Assembly: GCA_900771335.1 (NCBI GenBank)
Contig: CAAGNP010000043.1
Location: 1 to 62,803 of the forward strand
Origin: Rikenellaceae bacterium
GTDB taxonomy: Bacteria; Bacteroidota; Bacteroidia; Bacteroidales; UBA932
Direction: 5' to 3'
DNA: 62,803 nt
Part shown: piece by piece, positions 52,604 to 62,134 of the stretch
Numbering within the stretch: position 1 is the first letter of the stretch
How the letters are laid out: every line of letters begins with the position of its first letter
Translations under genes and position numbers: made by a program
Notes under the pieces: generated by a model
Database searches by the model: none
What the model saw: only the letters and a program-made list of their open reading frames with translations
What the model was told of the DNA's origin: nothing

Positions 52604-54163
52604 ATGGAGAAAGATCTGATAATAGACGTCAATTCGACAGAGATTACTATTGCTCTGTTGGAGGATCATCGTCTGGTGGAGCTAAATAAGGAGAAGAATG
52701 AAGGCCGCAGTTTTACTGTGGGTGACGTTCATTTGGGAAAAGTGAGAAAACTTATCCCATCCCTCAATGCAGCTTTTATCGATATCGGAGACAAAAAGGA
52801 TGCCTTTGTTCACTATCTGGATCTCGGTTTGAATTTTACTGCTTTTGATACATTTGCAAGGCAGTTGAATCCGAACAGGGATTTTTTGACATTTTACAGG
52901 AGTATTGATATACACAGTATCCTGGAAAAAGAGGGCAAAATAGAGAATGTCCTTAAGCCGGGTCAACCTATCATCGTGCAGATCGTTAAGGAACCTATCT
53001 CAACGAAAGGTTCGAGGTTGACTTCGGAGATCTCTATAGCTGGTAGAAACATGGTTCTTCTCCCTTTCGGAGACAAGGTAAATATATCCCAAAAGATAAC
53101 AGAGAAAGCTGAGAAACAACGTCTTGAGAGGTTGATGTACAGCATTTTGCCTCCAAGTTATGGTGTTATTATCAGGACTGCGGCAGAGGGCAAGAAGGCT
53201 GCTGTGCTTGATCTGGAGCTTAAAATGCTTATCAATAAATGGGAGGAGTCATGGAAGAAAATCGCTACCCAGCAGACACCTCAGCTCCTTTTCAGGGAGA
53301 GCAGCAAGACCACCACTGTCTTGAGGGACCTTCTCAATGATTCATTCTCAAATATAGTTGTGAATGATGAGCAGATATACAGTGAGATCAAGGATTATGT
53401 CTCAATGATTTCCCCTGAGTTTGAGAAAATAGTCAAGCTCTATAAAGGGAATGAGCCTATCTTCGATCACTATGATGTCACTCGTCAGATCAAATCTGCA
53501 TTTGGTAAAGTGGTTCCTATCAAGCAAGGTGCATATCTGGTTATCGAGCACACTGAAGCTCTCCATGTAATCGATGTAAATAGCGGTACACGTGTCAAGA
53601 CTGGTAAGGATCAGGAGCAAAATGCTTTTGATGTGAACTGCAATGCTGCAGAAGAGGTAGCAAGACAGATCAAGCTGCGCGATATGGGTGGTATCGTGAT
53701 AGTGGATTTCATCGATATGGACAGCAATGAGCACCGTGCACAGCTTTTGAAGCACATGCAGGAGCTCATGCAGAACGACAGGGCCCGTCACAATATCCTT
53801 CCACTTACCAAATTCGGTCTGATGCAGATTACCCGCCAAAGGACAAAACCTGCTACAGAGCTGGATACACAGGAGACATGTCCATGCTGCGGAGGTACCG
53901 GTAAAATATCATCAAGTATTTTGGTGGATGAGACTATCGAGCGCCAAATAGCTTATGTGGTTCAGGAGAAAAAAATCAACTCTTTCACCCTTATAGTCAA
54001 CCCTCTGGTAGAGGCTTATGTGACTAAAGGCTTTTTCAATTCTATAGAGAAAAGGTGGGAAAAGAGATACAAATGTTCGATCAAGATAGAGGCAAATGCA
54101 AATCTCCCCCTTCTATCTTTTGAATTTATCGATAAGAAAGGGGAGAAAATTGATCTTAAATAG
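52604..54163 (+). CDS. rng: Ribonuclease E/G family endoribonuclease
   Basis: A 519-residue RNase of the Rne/Rng type acting in rRNA maturation and mRNA decay. Seen: S1-like domain (HLGKVRKLIPSLNAAFIDIG), the catalytic Asp region VIDVNSGTRVKTGKDQEQ and IVIVDFIDMDSNEHR, and the zinc-link CPCCGGTGK. Length fits RNase G rather than the long RNase E with its degradosome tail. Confidence 0.94.
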   Translation: MEKDLIIDVNSTEITIALLEDHRLVELNKEKNEGRSFTVGDVHLGKVRKLIPSLNAAFIDIGDKKDAFVHYLDLGLNFTAFDTFARQLNPNRDFLTFYRSIDIHSILEKEGKIENVLKPGQPIIVQIVKEPISTKGSRLTSEISIAGRNMVLLPFGDKVNISQKITEKAEKQRLERLMYSILPPSYGVIIRTAAEGKKAAVLDLELKMLINKWEESWKKIATQQTPQLLFRESSKTTTVLRDLLNDSFSNIVVNDEQIYSEIKDYVSMISPEFEKIVKLYKGNEPIFDHYDVTRQIKSAFGKVVPIKQGAYLVIEHTEALHVIDVNSGTRVKTGKDQEQNAFDVNCNAAEEVARQIKLRDMGGIVIVDFIDMDSNEHRAQLLKHMQELMQNDRARHNILPLTKFGLMQITRQRTKPATELDTQETCPCCGGTGKISSSILVDETIERQIAYVVQEKKINSFTLIVNPLVEAYVTKGFFNSIEKRWEKRYKCSIKIEANANLPLLSFEFIDKKGEKIDLK

Positions 54164-54172
54164 TCTCTGAGT

Positions 54173-55489
54173 CTAGAATTCAGAGTTATTCTTCATTTTA
54201 TTATTGATCTTTTCGGTAGAGAGATTTCCTACACTCCCTTCGTGTGTATGTAGAAGAGGTGAGAGGTTCTCATCCTTTTTGAATGTTCCGTCTTTAACTT
54301 CCAGACCGACCTGTTTGTAGGCATCTCTGAATGGTACACCTTCAAGTGCAAGTCTGTTTACCCTTTCTACTGTAAACAGGTAGTCGTATTTGGGGTCATC
54401 AAGGATGTTGTGGTTGATCCTGATGTTGTCGAGCATCAGCAGTGCCATGGCGATACACTTTCTGATATCCTCTATAGCAGGGAATGTGATGTCTTTAAGG
54501 AGTTGGAAGTCGCGATGATACCCGTGAGGAAGATTGGTGCACAGCATGCTCAGTTCATTAGGTATGCTTTGGAGCCTGTTTGATTTGGCCCTGATAATCT
54601 CCCATACATCAGGGTTTTTCTTATGAGGCATGATGCTTGAGCCGGTGGTGAGTTCGTCAGGGAATGAGATAAATCCGTAGTTGCTGCACATATATTCACA
54701 GCAGTCGGCTGCAAGTTTGTTAAGGGTAGAGGCCACAGATGCAATTGCATTAGCGATGGCTTTCTCAGATTTGCCTCTGCTCATCTGAGCTGCAATAGAG
54801 TTGTAGTTGAGTGTCTTGAATCCCAATAATTCGGTGGTCATCTCCCTGTCCAGAGGGAATGAGTTTCCATATCCGGCGGCAGATCCAAGTGGGTTCTGGT
54901 TTACGATATCGTATGCAGCTCTGATCATGATCATATCATCGGCCAATGTCTCGGCGTAAGCTCCGAACCACATACCGAAAGATGATGGCATGGCCACTTG
55001 GCCGTGGGTATATCCGGGAAGCAGGACCTCTTTATGCTCTTCGCTCAGAGCTTGCAGTTTCTCAAACAATTTGAGGACATCCCCCTTGATATTCAGAAGC
55101 TCCTCCCTGAAGAAGAGTTTGATATCTACAAGGACCTGGTCATTGCGTGATCTTCCTGAGTGAATCTTCTTTCCAAGTTCACCCAATTTTCTGGTCAGGA
55201 GCATCTCTACTTGTGAGTGGATATCCTCTATCCCTTCCTCTATTTCGAAGTTGCCTGCGATAATGTCGGCGTATATTTCATCAAGAGCTGCTGAGAGGAC
55301 TTTCTCCTCTTCCACCTCGAGCAGACCGATAGTGCTAAGCATCTTGATATGTGCTTTGGACCCTGTGACGTCGTGCTTGGCGATTTTCAAGTCAAGAATA
55401 TTGTCATTTCCGACAGTGAAATCCTCTACTGCCTTTGATGCTTGCACCCCTTTGCTCCAAAGGGTTTGGTAAGATTTGTTATTTCCCAT
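54173..55489 (-). CDS. argH: Argininosuccinate lyase
   Basis: Splits argininosuccinate into arginine and fumarate, the last step of arginine synthesis. 438 residues; the fumarase/aspartase signature GSSIMPHKKNPDVWE and the active-site segment SGRSRNDQV are plain. It is the last gene of the eight-gene operon, and its start overlaps the end of argE by 11 bases. Confidence 0.95.
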   Translation of the reverse strand: MGNNKSYQTLWSKGVQASKAVEDFTVGNDNILDLKIAKHDVTGSKAHIKMLSTIGLLEVEEEKVLSAALDEIYADIIAGNFEIEEGIEDIHSQVEMLLTRKLGELGKKIHSGRSRNDQVLVDIKLFFREELLNIKGDVLKLFEKLQALSEEHKEVLLPGYTHGQVAMPSSFGMWFGAYAETLADDMIMIRAAYDIVNQNPLGSAAGYGNSFPLDREMTTELLGFKTLNYNSIAAQMSRGKSEKAIANAIASVASTLNKLAADCCEYMCSNYGFISFPDELTTGSSIMPHKKNPDVWEIIRAKSNRLQSIPNELSMLCTNLPHGYHRDFQLLKDITFPAIEDIRKCIAMALLMLDNIRINHNILDDPKYDYLFTVERVNRLALEGVPFRDAYKQVGLEVKDGTFKKDENLSPLLHTHEGSVGNLSTEKINNKMKNNSEF

Positions 55490-56537
55490 TTTCGATTAAT
55501 TCTCCTAATGTGTTGATGTAGTTAATATACCCTTCAATTCCCTCTTCTATCTCTTTTACATATATGTATTCATCTGCCTGATGTGATCTGGATGAGTCTC
55601 CAGGCCCCATCTTGACAGCAGGTATCTCGATTTTCATCCAGTCGGAAGTGGTAGGGGAGATGAATTTCTCTATCCCCGCTTTATCAAGTGCCTTTTCCAG
55701 AGTGTGCCCTTGTGGAGTGGCAGAGCTCTTGTTGGTCAGTCTGCGTGGTGTGAGCTTGCTCTCTGTCCGGGATTGGAGCATTTCCCACACCTGAGTAGGG
55801 GTATACTGCTCTGTATTGCGGATGTCCACGACAAATGTGCAGGTGTCTGGGATGACGTTGTGCTGTGTGCCGGCGTTGATTTGAGTTACAGATATCTTTA
55901 TATCTCCCATCACAGGTGACACTTTTTCAAATTTGAAGTTCTCCAGTGTGGTGATGTCGCGTACTGCAATCGATATTGCATTTATCCCCTCATTTCTGGC
56001 TGCATGGCCGGTGACCCCTGTGGCCAGACTATCCAATACCAGCAGCCCCCTCTCTCCGATGGCACCTCTCATCCTGGTAGGTTCCCCGATGATGGCAAAG
56101 TCATATCTCTTGCTGATCATATCGGAGAGTGATGCCATCCCATCTGCACCTGAGCACTCCTCTTCCGCTGTGAGGATAAGCCCCAAATTGAAAGGGAGAT
56201 CCCTCTCCAGGAAGTGTTTGTATGCATATAGCAGGGCTGTTACACATCCACCTGCGTCATTGCTCCCCAGTCCGTATATGATTTCGTCGGTATGTGGGGG
56301 ATTGAAAGGGTCAAATGTATATTTGGAAGATGGCTTTACTGTATCTATATGTGAGTTGAGAAGGAGTGATGTGGCCCCCTCTATTCCGCAATCTTTGTGA
56401 AGGAGGATGTTGTTTTTCTCCCTTCGGTAAGCAATATTTTCATTTTCCAGCCAAGAGCAAATATAGTCAGCCACACCCTTCTCCTCGTGCGAGAAGGATG
56501 GTATGGCGATCATATTTTTCAATAGCTCGAAATTCAT
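55479..56537 (-). CDS. argE: M20 deacylase: N-acyl-ornithine/N-acyl-citrulline hydrolase
   Basis: A 352-residue zinc peptidase of the M20 family that should remove the acyl group (here probably succinyl) from N-succinylcitrulline or ornithine. Seen: metal ligand His/Asp in LNSHIDTVKP, the catalytic Glu pair TAEEECSGADG, and IGEPTRMRGAIGERG. It lies between argB and argH in the arginine operon, overlapping argB by 4 bases. Because argF' carbamoylates succinylornithine, its natural substrate is more likely N-succinylcitrulline than acetylornithine. Confidence 0.88.
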   Translation of the reverse strand: MNFELLKNMIAIPSFSHEEKGVADYICSWLENENIAYRREKNNILLHKDCGIEGATSLLLNSHIDTVKPSSKYTFDPFNPPHTDEIIYGLGSNDAGGCVTALLYAYKHFLERDLPFNLGLILTAEEECSGADGMASLSDMISKRYDFAIIGEPTRMRGAIGERGLLVLDSLATGVTGHAARNEGINAISIAVRDITTLENFKFEKVSPVMGDIKISVTQINAGTQHNVIPDTCTFVVDIRNTEQYTPTQVWEMLQSRTESKLTPRRLTNKSSATPQGHTLEKALDKAGIEKFISPTTSDWMKIEIPAVKMGPGDSSRSHQADEYIYVKEIEEGIEGYINYINTLGELIENGK

Positions 56538-57307
56538 TTTAAAAGTGTACCCAATTGGATGTTAAGATTGCTTGCATGTTTGATCTCTACCTCTGATACT
56601 CCATTGCTGATAGCCTTAAAGGCGTTGTCAAGTTTGGGGATCATACCTTTGGAGATTATTCCCTCCTCTTTAAGTTTCTGGAAATAGTCGTATGTGATGA
56701 GGGAGATGACAGAGTTGTCGTCATCAGGATCTGATAAAACTCCGTTTTTCTCAAAGCAGTATACCAGCTTGGTGGTAAAGTGCTTCGACATAGCTATAGC
56801 GATGCTTGAGGCAATTGTGTCTGCATTGGTGTTGAGCAATGCACCGTTCTCATCGTGTGTGATGGCACAAATTACCGGTGTAATCCCCATGCTCAGTAGG
56901 GAGAACAGGAACTGGTCATTGATTTTGGATGGGTTCACATCACCTACATAGCCAAAATCTATAGGATAGGGGGATCTTTTGGTTGCCGGGATTACATTGG
57001 CGTCAGCACCGGACAGGCCTATGGCATTGCATCCGTCTTTCTGGAAACCTGCCACGATCTCCTTATTTATAAGACCGGCGTATACCATTGTAACCAATTT
57101 GAGTGTTTCATAGTCTGTGATTCTCCTCCCTTCGTGCATCTTGGCTTCGATACCCATTTTGGCAGACATCTCTGTAGCGAGTTTTCCACCACCATGAATC
57201 AGAATTTTCGGACCTTCGATCTTCACGAAGTCAGCTATGAATTTCTCTAGAAGGTATGGAACATCTATAATATTTCCACCTATTTTAAGGACTGTCAATT
57301 GGCTCAT
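56534..57307 (-). CDS. argB: N-acetyl/succinyl-glutamate kinase
   Basis: Phosphorylates the gamma-carboxylate of N-acylglutamate. 257 residues, amino-acid-kinase fold with LKIGGNIID and LIHGGGKLATEMS near the N-terminus, and VYCFEKNGVLSDPDD. There is no N-terminal extension of the arginine-feedback type, so feedback by arginine through that helix is not expected. 9 bases downstream of argF'. Confidence 0.93.
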   Translation of the reverse strand: MSQLTVLKIGGNIIDVPYLLEKFIADFVKIEGPKILIHGGGKLATEMSAKMGIEAKMHEGRRITDYETLKLVTMVYAGLINKEIVAGFQKDGCNAIGLSGADANVIPATKRSPYPIDFGYVGDVNPSKINDQFLFSLLSMGITPVICAITHDENGALLNTNADTIASSIAIAMSKHFTTKLVYCFEKNGVLSDPDDDNSVISLITYDYFQKLKEEGIISKGMIPKLDNAFKAISNGVSEVEIKHASNLNIQLGTLLK

Positions 57308-57316
57308 TGTGTTCTG

Positions 57317-58270
57317 TTATAAGCTTGTAAGAATCTCTTTTAATACTGTTTGTGCTGATACCACTCTGTTTGCGGCCTCAGGGATGACAATGGAGTTGGG
57401 GCTCTCTATCACAGCGTCGCTTACTATCATGTTTCTCCTTACAGGGAGGCAGTGCATGAAGTATGCGTTGTTGGTAAGAGCCATTTTGGCTTCATCCACC
57501 ATCCAGTCCATATCTTTACAAAGAACCTGCCCGTAGTTGGGGTCTGCGTAGGCTGACCAGTTCTTGGCATATATGAAATCTGCCCCTTCAAAAGCTTTTC
57601 TCTGGTCGTATTCCACTTTGGCACGGCCTACAAATTCATCTGCAAGTTCATACCCTTTGGGGTGTGTGATTACAAATTCATAGTCAGTAGCGTTCATCCA
57701 CTCTGCAAATGAGTTGGGCACAGCCTGTGGCAATGCTTTAGGGTGGGGTGCCCATGTCAATACCACCTTTGGCCTGGCAGTTTTCTTGTGCTCTTCAATG
57801 GTTATGAGGTCTGCAAAACTCTGCAGTGGGTGCCTGGTGGCAGCCTCCATGCTGAAAACAGGTTTCCCTGAATATTGGATGAACTGGTTAAGGATCTTCT
57901 CGGTATAGTCGTCCTCCTTGCTCTCAAACCTGGCAAACGATCTCACTCCGATTACATCGCAATATGATCCGATAACTGGGATAGCTTCCAATATGTGTTC
58001 AGGTTTGTCACCATCCATCACTACACCTCTCTCGATTTCGAGTTTCCATGCTCCGCTGTTGATATCCAATACGATAACATTCATTCCAAGATTAAGGGCA
58101 GCCTTCTGGGTGCTCAATCTGGTTCTCAAACTTGAGTTGAAGAATATCATCAGGAGGGTTTTGTTTTTACCCAGATGCTGGTCTGCATATGGATTCTCCT
58201 TGACGAACTTCGCTTTGGCAAGAGCCTCATGCAGGTCCCCTATATCCTGAACTTTGGTAAAATGTCTCAT
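57317..58270 (-). CDS. argF': N-succinylornithine carbamoyltransferase
   Basis: Transfers carbamoyl from carbamoyl phosphate to N-succinylornithine. 317 residues. The carbamoyl-phosphate loop reads FFNSSLRTRLSTQ and the ornithine side HCLPVRRN. Residue 90 is Pro (in DGDKPEH), the residue known to set succinyl over acetyl specificity in the Bacteroides fragilis enzyme; acetyl-specific homologues have Glu there. This is the strongest evidence that the pathway in this organism uses succinylated intermediates. One base overlaps argD. Confidence 0.93.
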   Translation of the reverse strand: MRHFTKVQDIGDLHEALAKAKFVKENPYADQHLGKNKTLLMIFFNSSLRTRLSTQKAALNLGMNVIVLDINSGAWKLEIERGVVMDGDKPEHILEAIPVIGSYCDVIGVRSFARFESKEDDYTEKILNQFIQYSGKPVFSMEAATRHPLQSFADLITIEEHKKTARPKVVLTWAPHPKALPQAVPNSFAEWMNATDYEFVITHPKGYELADEFVGRAKVEYDQRKAFEGADFIYAKNWSAYADPNYGQVLCKDMDWMVDEAKMALTNNAYFMHCLPVRRNMIVSDAVIESPNSIVIPEAANRVVSAQTVLKEILTSL

Positions 58271-59394
58271 TATTCGGTTAGTTTTTTTACGGTAGCGATA
58301 AAATGGTCTGCCACCTCTTTGGTTATGTTTAGTGGTGGTAGGAGGCGGATTACATTTGCGCCGGCTCCACCGGTAAAGATATGTTCTTCGAACAATAGCC
58401 GGTCCCTTAGAGTTTCGTAGCCTGGATTAAGCTCAAGTCCTATCATCAGGCCTCTTCCCCTGACCTCTTTGAATACTGGTAGTTTGGAGAGCTCTGCGAT
58501 AAGATATTCGCCTATTGCTCTGGCATTTTCTATAAGATTTTCCTCTTCCATGACCTTCAGTACAGCCAATGCGGCTGTGCATGCAAGGTGGTTTCCGCCA
58601 AATGTGGTCCCTAGCATGCCATACGAAGGTTTGATATGGGGTGCTACCAGCACACCTCCGATAGGGAACCCGTTGCCCATCCCTTTGGCAGTGGTGACGA
58701 TGTCAGGCACTACGCCTGAGTGTTGGTGAGCAAAGAATTTTCCGGTCCTTCCGTATCCCGATTGGACTTCGTCCAATATCAGTGCTGCCGAGTGCTTTTT
58801 GCAGAGGGATGACACCTCTTGAAGGAATTGAGCGTCAGGCTCATAGATACCTGCTACCCCTTGGATACCTTCGATGATTACACCTGCGAACTCCCCGGTA
58901 GAGAGATATTTGTCTACTGCAGCAATATCATTCATAGGTACGAAGGTGATGTGCTCGGTTTGGTTGAATGGAGCCCTGATTTTAGGGTTGTCGGTAGCAG
59001 CTACAGCGCCGAAAGTTCTTCCGTGGAATGCCTTTTCAAATGCGATGAAGCGGCTTTTGCCTGTATGGAATGATGCAAGTTTGAGTGCGTTCTCATTGGC
59101 CTCAGCACCTGAATTGCAAAGGAAAAGTGCGAAATCTTCGTATCCGCACGCGCTTCCCAAAGATGCAGCAAGCTCTCTCTGGAGTGAGTTCTGCACAGCA
59201 TTTGAATAGAATCCGAGTCTGTTCAATTGCTCCTGGAGCATATTTACATAAGTGTCGTGGCAGTGCCCGATCGAAATTACAGCGTGGCCGCCATAAAGAT
59301 CGGTATATTCCACACCATCCTTATCCCATATTTTCAGACCTTTTGCCTTAACGGGCTCTATCGGCCATAATTTGTATACGTCAAAAAGTTCCAT
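58270..59394 (-). CDS. argD: N-acetyl/succinyl-ornithine aminotransferase
   Basis: Class III PLP aminotransferase that converts N-acylglutamate semialdehyde to N-acylornithine with glutamate as donor. 374 residues. Seen: LILDEVQSGYGRTGKFFAHQ, with PLP-contact residues, the Schiff-base Lys in TTAKGMGNGFPIGG, and TTFGGNHLAC. It lies in the arginine operon between argC and argF'. Confidence 0.93.
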   Translation of the reverse strand: MELFDVYKLWPIEPVKAKGLKIWDKDGVEYTDLYGGHAVISIGHCHDTYVNMLQEQLNRLGFYSNAVQNSLQRELAASLGSACGYEDFALFLCNSGAEANENALKLASFHTGKSRFIAFEKAFHGRTFGAVAATDNPKIRAPFNQTEHITFVPMNDIAAVDKYLSTGEFAGVIIEGIQGVAGIYEPDAQFLQEVSSLCKKHSAALILDEVQSGYGRTGKFFAHQHSGVVPDIVTTAKGMGNGFPIGGVLVAPHIKPSYGMLGTTFGGNHLACTAALAVLKVMEEENLIENARAIGEYLIAELSKLPVFKEVRGRGLMIGLELNPGYETLRDRLLFEEHIFTGGAGANVIRLLPPLNITKEVADHFIATVKKLTE

Positions 59395-59396
59395 AA

Positions 59397-60380
59397 CTAG
59401 AAGGCGTTGGCTTTAAGTTTGAGACCAGTGTTTTCAGGGAGCCCAAACATAAGGTTCATATTCTGTACAGCCTGTCCGGATGCACCTTTTACCAGGTTGT
59501 CGATGATAGAGGTGATGTGGATGTATCCATTGTGCATCTCCACGTGAAGCAGCGCTTTGTTGGTGTTTACCACCTCTTTAAGGCTGATACCCTCATTGCT
59601 TACCTTCACAAATTCCGCACCCTGGTAGAACTCTTTGTAGAGTTGGGTAGTCTCCTCTTTGGTGAGGTTGCATTTTGTGTACAAGCTGCCGAAGATACCT
59701 CTGGTGAAGTCGCCCCTCATAGGGACAAAGTTGATTTGAGGTATCTCTGCCCCTTGAAGAGCAGTCAGGGTCATCCCGATCTCAGCAAGGTGCTGGTGGG
59801 TAAACGATTTGTATACTGAAATATTTGAATTTCTGTATGAAAAGTGTGATGGCTCTGCCAATTTCTTTCCTGCCCCAGTAGAGCCGGTGATGGCGTGAAC
59901 GTGGATTTCATCGCTGATCAGCCCTTTGGCAGCAAGTGGAATAAGTGCCAGCTGGATGCAAGTGGCGAAGCAGCCCGGATTTGCAAGATAATTGCATTTG
60001 GCAATCTCTTCCTTGCGAAGCTCGGCAAGTCCATATACGAACTCTTTCCCTTCGTATGAGCTCTCAACCCTGAAGTCATTTCCAAGGTCGATAATCTTGC
60101 ACCCTTGTGGGATATTGTTGGTGGAGATGAACTCCCTTGAGAGTCCGTGTCCGAGGCATAGGAAGATAACATCCGGTGTCTCGCTCTCCTCAAGTGATGA
60201 GGTGCATACCAAGTCTGTATCCCCAAGAAGATCCCTGTGGATGGAGTCAATTCTGGTTCCTGCCGATGTGGTGCTCAGAACCGATACCACCTCTGCGTAA
60301 GGGTGATTGAGCAGAAGTCTTAGAAGCTCCCCTCCGGTATAACCTGTACCACCGGCAATCGCAACTTTTATCTTATTCAT
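59397..60380 (-). CDS. argC: N-acyl-gamma-glutamyl-phosphate reductase
   Basis: Reduces N-acylglutamyl phosphate to the semialdehyde with NADPH. 327 residues; nucleotide-binding AGGTGYTGGELLRLL at the N-terminus and catalytic Cys in NPGCFATCIQL. It overlaps argG by 8 bases. Confidence 0.94.
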   Translation of the reverse strand: MNKIKVAIAGGTGYTGGELLRLLLNHPYAEVVSVLSTTSAGTRIDSIHRDLLGDTDLVCTSSLEESETPDVIFLCLGHGLSREFISTNNIPQGCKIIDLGNDFRVESSYEGKEFVYGLAELRKEEIAKCNYLANPGCFATCIQLALIPLAAKGLISDEIHVHAITGSTGAGKKLAEPSHFSYRNSNISVYKSFTHQHLAEIGMTLTALQGAEIPQINFVPMRGDFTRGIFGSLYTKCNLTKEETTQLYKEFYQGAEFVKVSNEGISLKEVVNTNKALLHVEMHNGYIHITSIIDNLVKGASGQAVQNMNLMFGLPENTGLKLKANAF

Positions 60381-61569
60381 TGTCCTTATTGTCTTGTAGA
60401 GAGTAGAAAATTTTCAATGGATTGGCCAAAACTTTGGTGAATCCCACGATGTCTCTTCCTGAGAAAGATTTGTTCTTCTCACCGTAGTCGCCGAATTTTG
60501 AACTCATCATATCATATTTGCTCTCGCAGCCCAAAACTGAGAAATGGTAAGGCATAAGCTGAACCTGAACGGTACCTGTTACTGTATTCTGTGTGCTCTC
60601 AAGGAAAGCTTCGATGTCTCTTGAAAGTGGCTCAAGATATTGGGCCTCGTGCATAAGCTGTCCGTAGTAGTTTGAAAGCTGGTCTTTCCAGTTAAGCTGA
60701 TTCTTGGTAAGGACGTGTTTCTCAAGAAGGTGGTGTGCTTTGATGATGATAAGAGGTGCAGCGGCCTCAAAACCTACTCTTCCTTTGATACCGATGATGG
60801 TGTCGCCAACATGTGTGTCACGGCCGATAGCATATGGCTCAGCGATCTCTTTTAGTTTGTAGATGGCCTGAACAGGGCTTAGCTCCTCACCGTTGATTGA
60901 GCACAATTCTCCTTTTTTGAAACCGAGGGTTACAATCTCGCTGCCATCTTTCACTTTTTGTGATGGATAAGCCTCTTCTGGCAGGTAGCCGGATGAAGAG
61001 AGTGTTTCTACTCCACCGATGCTGGTTCCCCATACACCTTGGTTGATAGAGTATTTTGATTTCTCCCATGAGAAGTTGAAACCGTGTTTTACAAGGTAGT
61101 CAATCTCCTCCTTGCGGCTGATCTCAAGTTCGCGGATAGGGGCAAGGATCTCTACCTCAGGGGCCATGATCTCGAATACGATATCAAAACGGACCTGGTC
61201 GTTTCCTGCGCCGGTGCTGCCGTGAGCCACATATTCTGCGCCAATCTTCTTAACTGTATTAAGAACCTCCAATGCCTGGAATACCCTTTCTGAACTTACT
61301 GATAGGGGATAGGTGTTGTTCTTCAGAACATTGCCAAAGATAAGATATTTTAGCCCCTTATTATAATAGGTATCCACTGCATCCACTGTAGTGTGGCTTG
61401 CTGCACCAAGTGTAAGGGCTCTCTCTTCGATCTTTGCAGCCTCCTCTTTCGAGAAACCACCTGTATTTACCAATACTGTATGAACTTCAAGCCCCTTCTC
61501 ATTTTTTAGATATGGGACGCAAAATGAGGTGTCTAAACCACCACTGAATGCTAAAACGACTTTTTTCAT
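60373..61569 (-). CDS. argG: Argininosuccinate synthase
   Basis: Joins citrulline and aspartate with ATP. I chose the ATG at 61569 (398 residues), giving MKKVVLAFSGGLDTSFC with the PP-loop at the very N-terminus, as in the family. The frame is open upstream to 61713, but that part lies inside the preceding GNAT gene. Its start lies 71 bases inside the GNAT frame, so the two are translationally coupled. Confidence 0.95.
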   Translation of the reverse strand: MKKVVLAFSGGLDTSFCVPYLKNEKGLEVHTVLVNTGGFSKEEAAKIEERALTLGAASHTTVDAVDTYYNKGLKYLIFGNVLKNNTYPLSVSSERVFQALEVLNTVKKIGAEYVAHGSTGAGNDQVRFDIVFEIMAPEVEILAPIRELEISRKEEIDYLVKHGFNFSWEKSKYSINQGVWGTSIGGVETLSSSGYLPEEAYPSQKVKDGSEIVTLGFKKGELCSINGEELSPVQAIYKLKEIAEPYAIGRDTHVGDTIIGIKGRVGFEAAAPLIIIKAHHLLEKHVLTKNQLNWKDQLSNYYGQLMHEAQYLEPLSRDIEAFLESTQNTVTGTVQVQLMPYHFSVLGCESKYDMMSSKFGDYGEKNKSFSGRDIVGFTKVLANPLKIFYSLQDNKDNE

Positions 61570-62134
61570 TGTTTTTATTTTTTGATATTTTTTTATTTTC
61601 TTTCTCTTCAGGATCGTAGAGCAGGCCAGTGCAGAGACACATCTTGTACTGGTTTCTCTCCAGAATGTCAAAATTCTTGCACCCTTTGCAGCCAGCCCAA
61701 AACTCTGCATCATCAGTTAGCTCTGAAAAAGGTACAGGACGGAAACCCATCTCTGAGTTTATCTTCATCACAGCAGCCCCTGTAGTAATACTGAAAATCT
61801 TTGCGTCCGGATATTTCCTCCTTGAAAGGTTGAAGACCTCTCTCTTGATTCTCTTGGCCAGACCGGTGTTTCTGTATTTATGGGCCACTATAAGACCCGA
61901 GTTTGCCACAAATAGGGTATGGCTCCAGGTCTCAACATAAGCAAAGCCTGCCAGCTCGCCATCCTCAGTGAGGGCGATGACAGCTTTACCCACTTTCATC
62001 TTCTGGGCTATGTATTCTGGTGTTCTCTTAGCTATGCCTGTACCCCTCTCTTGGGCTGAAACATAGACTAAATCACAGATCTCTTGCGCATAAACAGCAT
62101 GGCCCTCGTTTGCCACACACACGTTTATTTTCAT
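61499..62134 (-). CDS. GNAT acyltransferase, probable N-acylglutamate synthase
   Basis: A 211-residue GNAT-fold protein and first gene of the arginine operon. The acetyl-CoA loop appears as VAHKYRNTGLAKRI, followed by helical KMNSEMGFRPV-type sequence (INSEMGFRPVPF). No classical argA or argJ is in the operon, so this gene is the likely source of N-succinyl- or N-acetylglutamate. I recall that mutant-fitness work in Bacteroides pointed to such a GNAT gene. A Cys-rich part (CKGCKNFDILERN then CLC) follows. The last 24 residues overlap argG and look extraneous. Confidence 0.8.
   Translation of the reverse strand: MKINVCVANEGHAVYAQEICDLVYVSAQERGTGIAKRTPEYIAQKMKVGKAVIALTEDGELAGFAYVETWSHTLFVANSGLIVAHKYRNTGLAKRIKREVFNLSRRKYPDAKIFSITTGAAVMKINSEMGFRPVPFSELTDDAEFWAGCKGCKNFDILERNQYKMCLCTGLLYDPEEKENKKISKNKNNEKSRFSIQWWFRHLILRPISKK

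Noticed and set aside
61570..61713. Upstream extension of argG
   Set aside because: It is antiparallel in sense to nothing but lies inside the GNAT gene frame; the PP-loop start at 61569 is the family norm.
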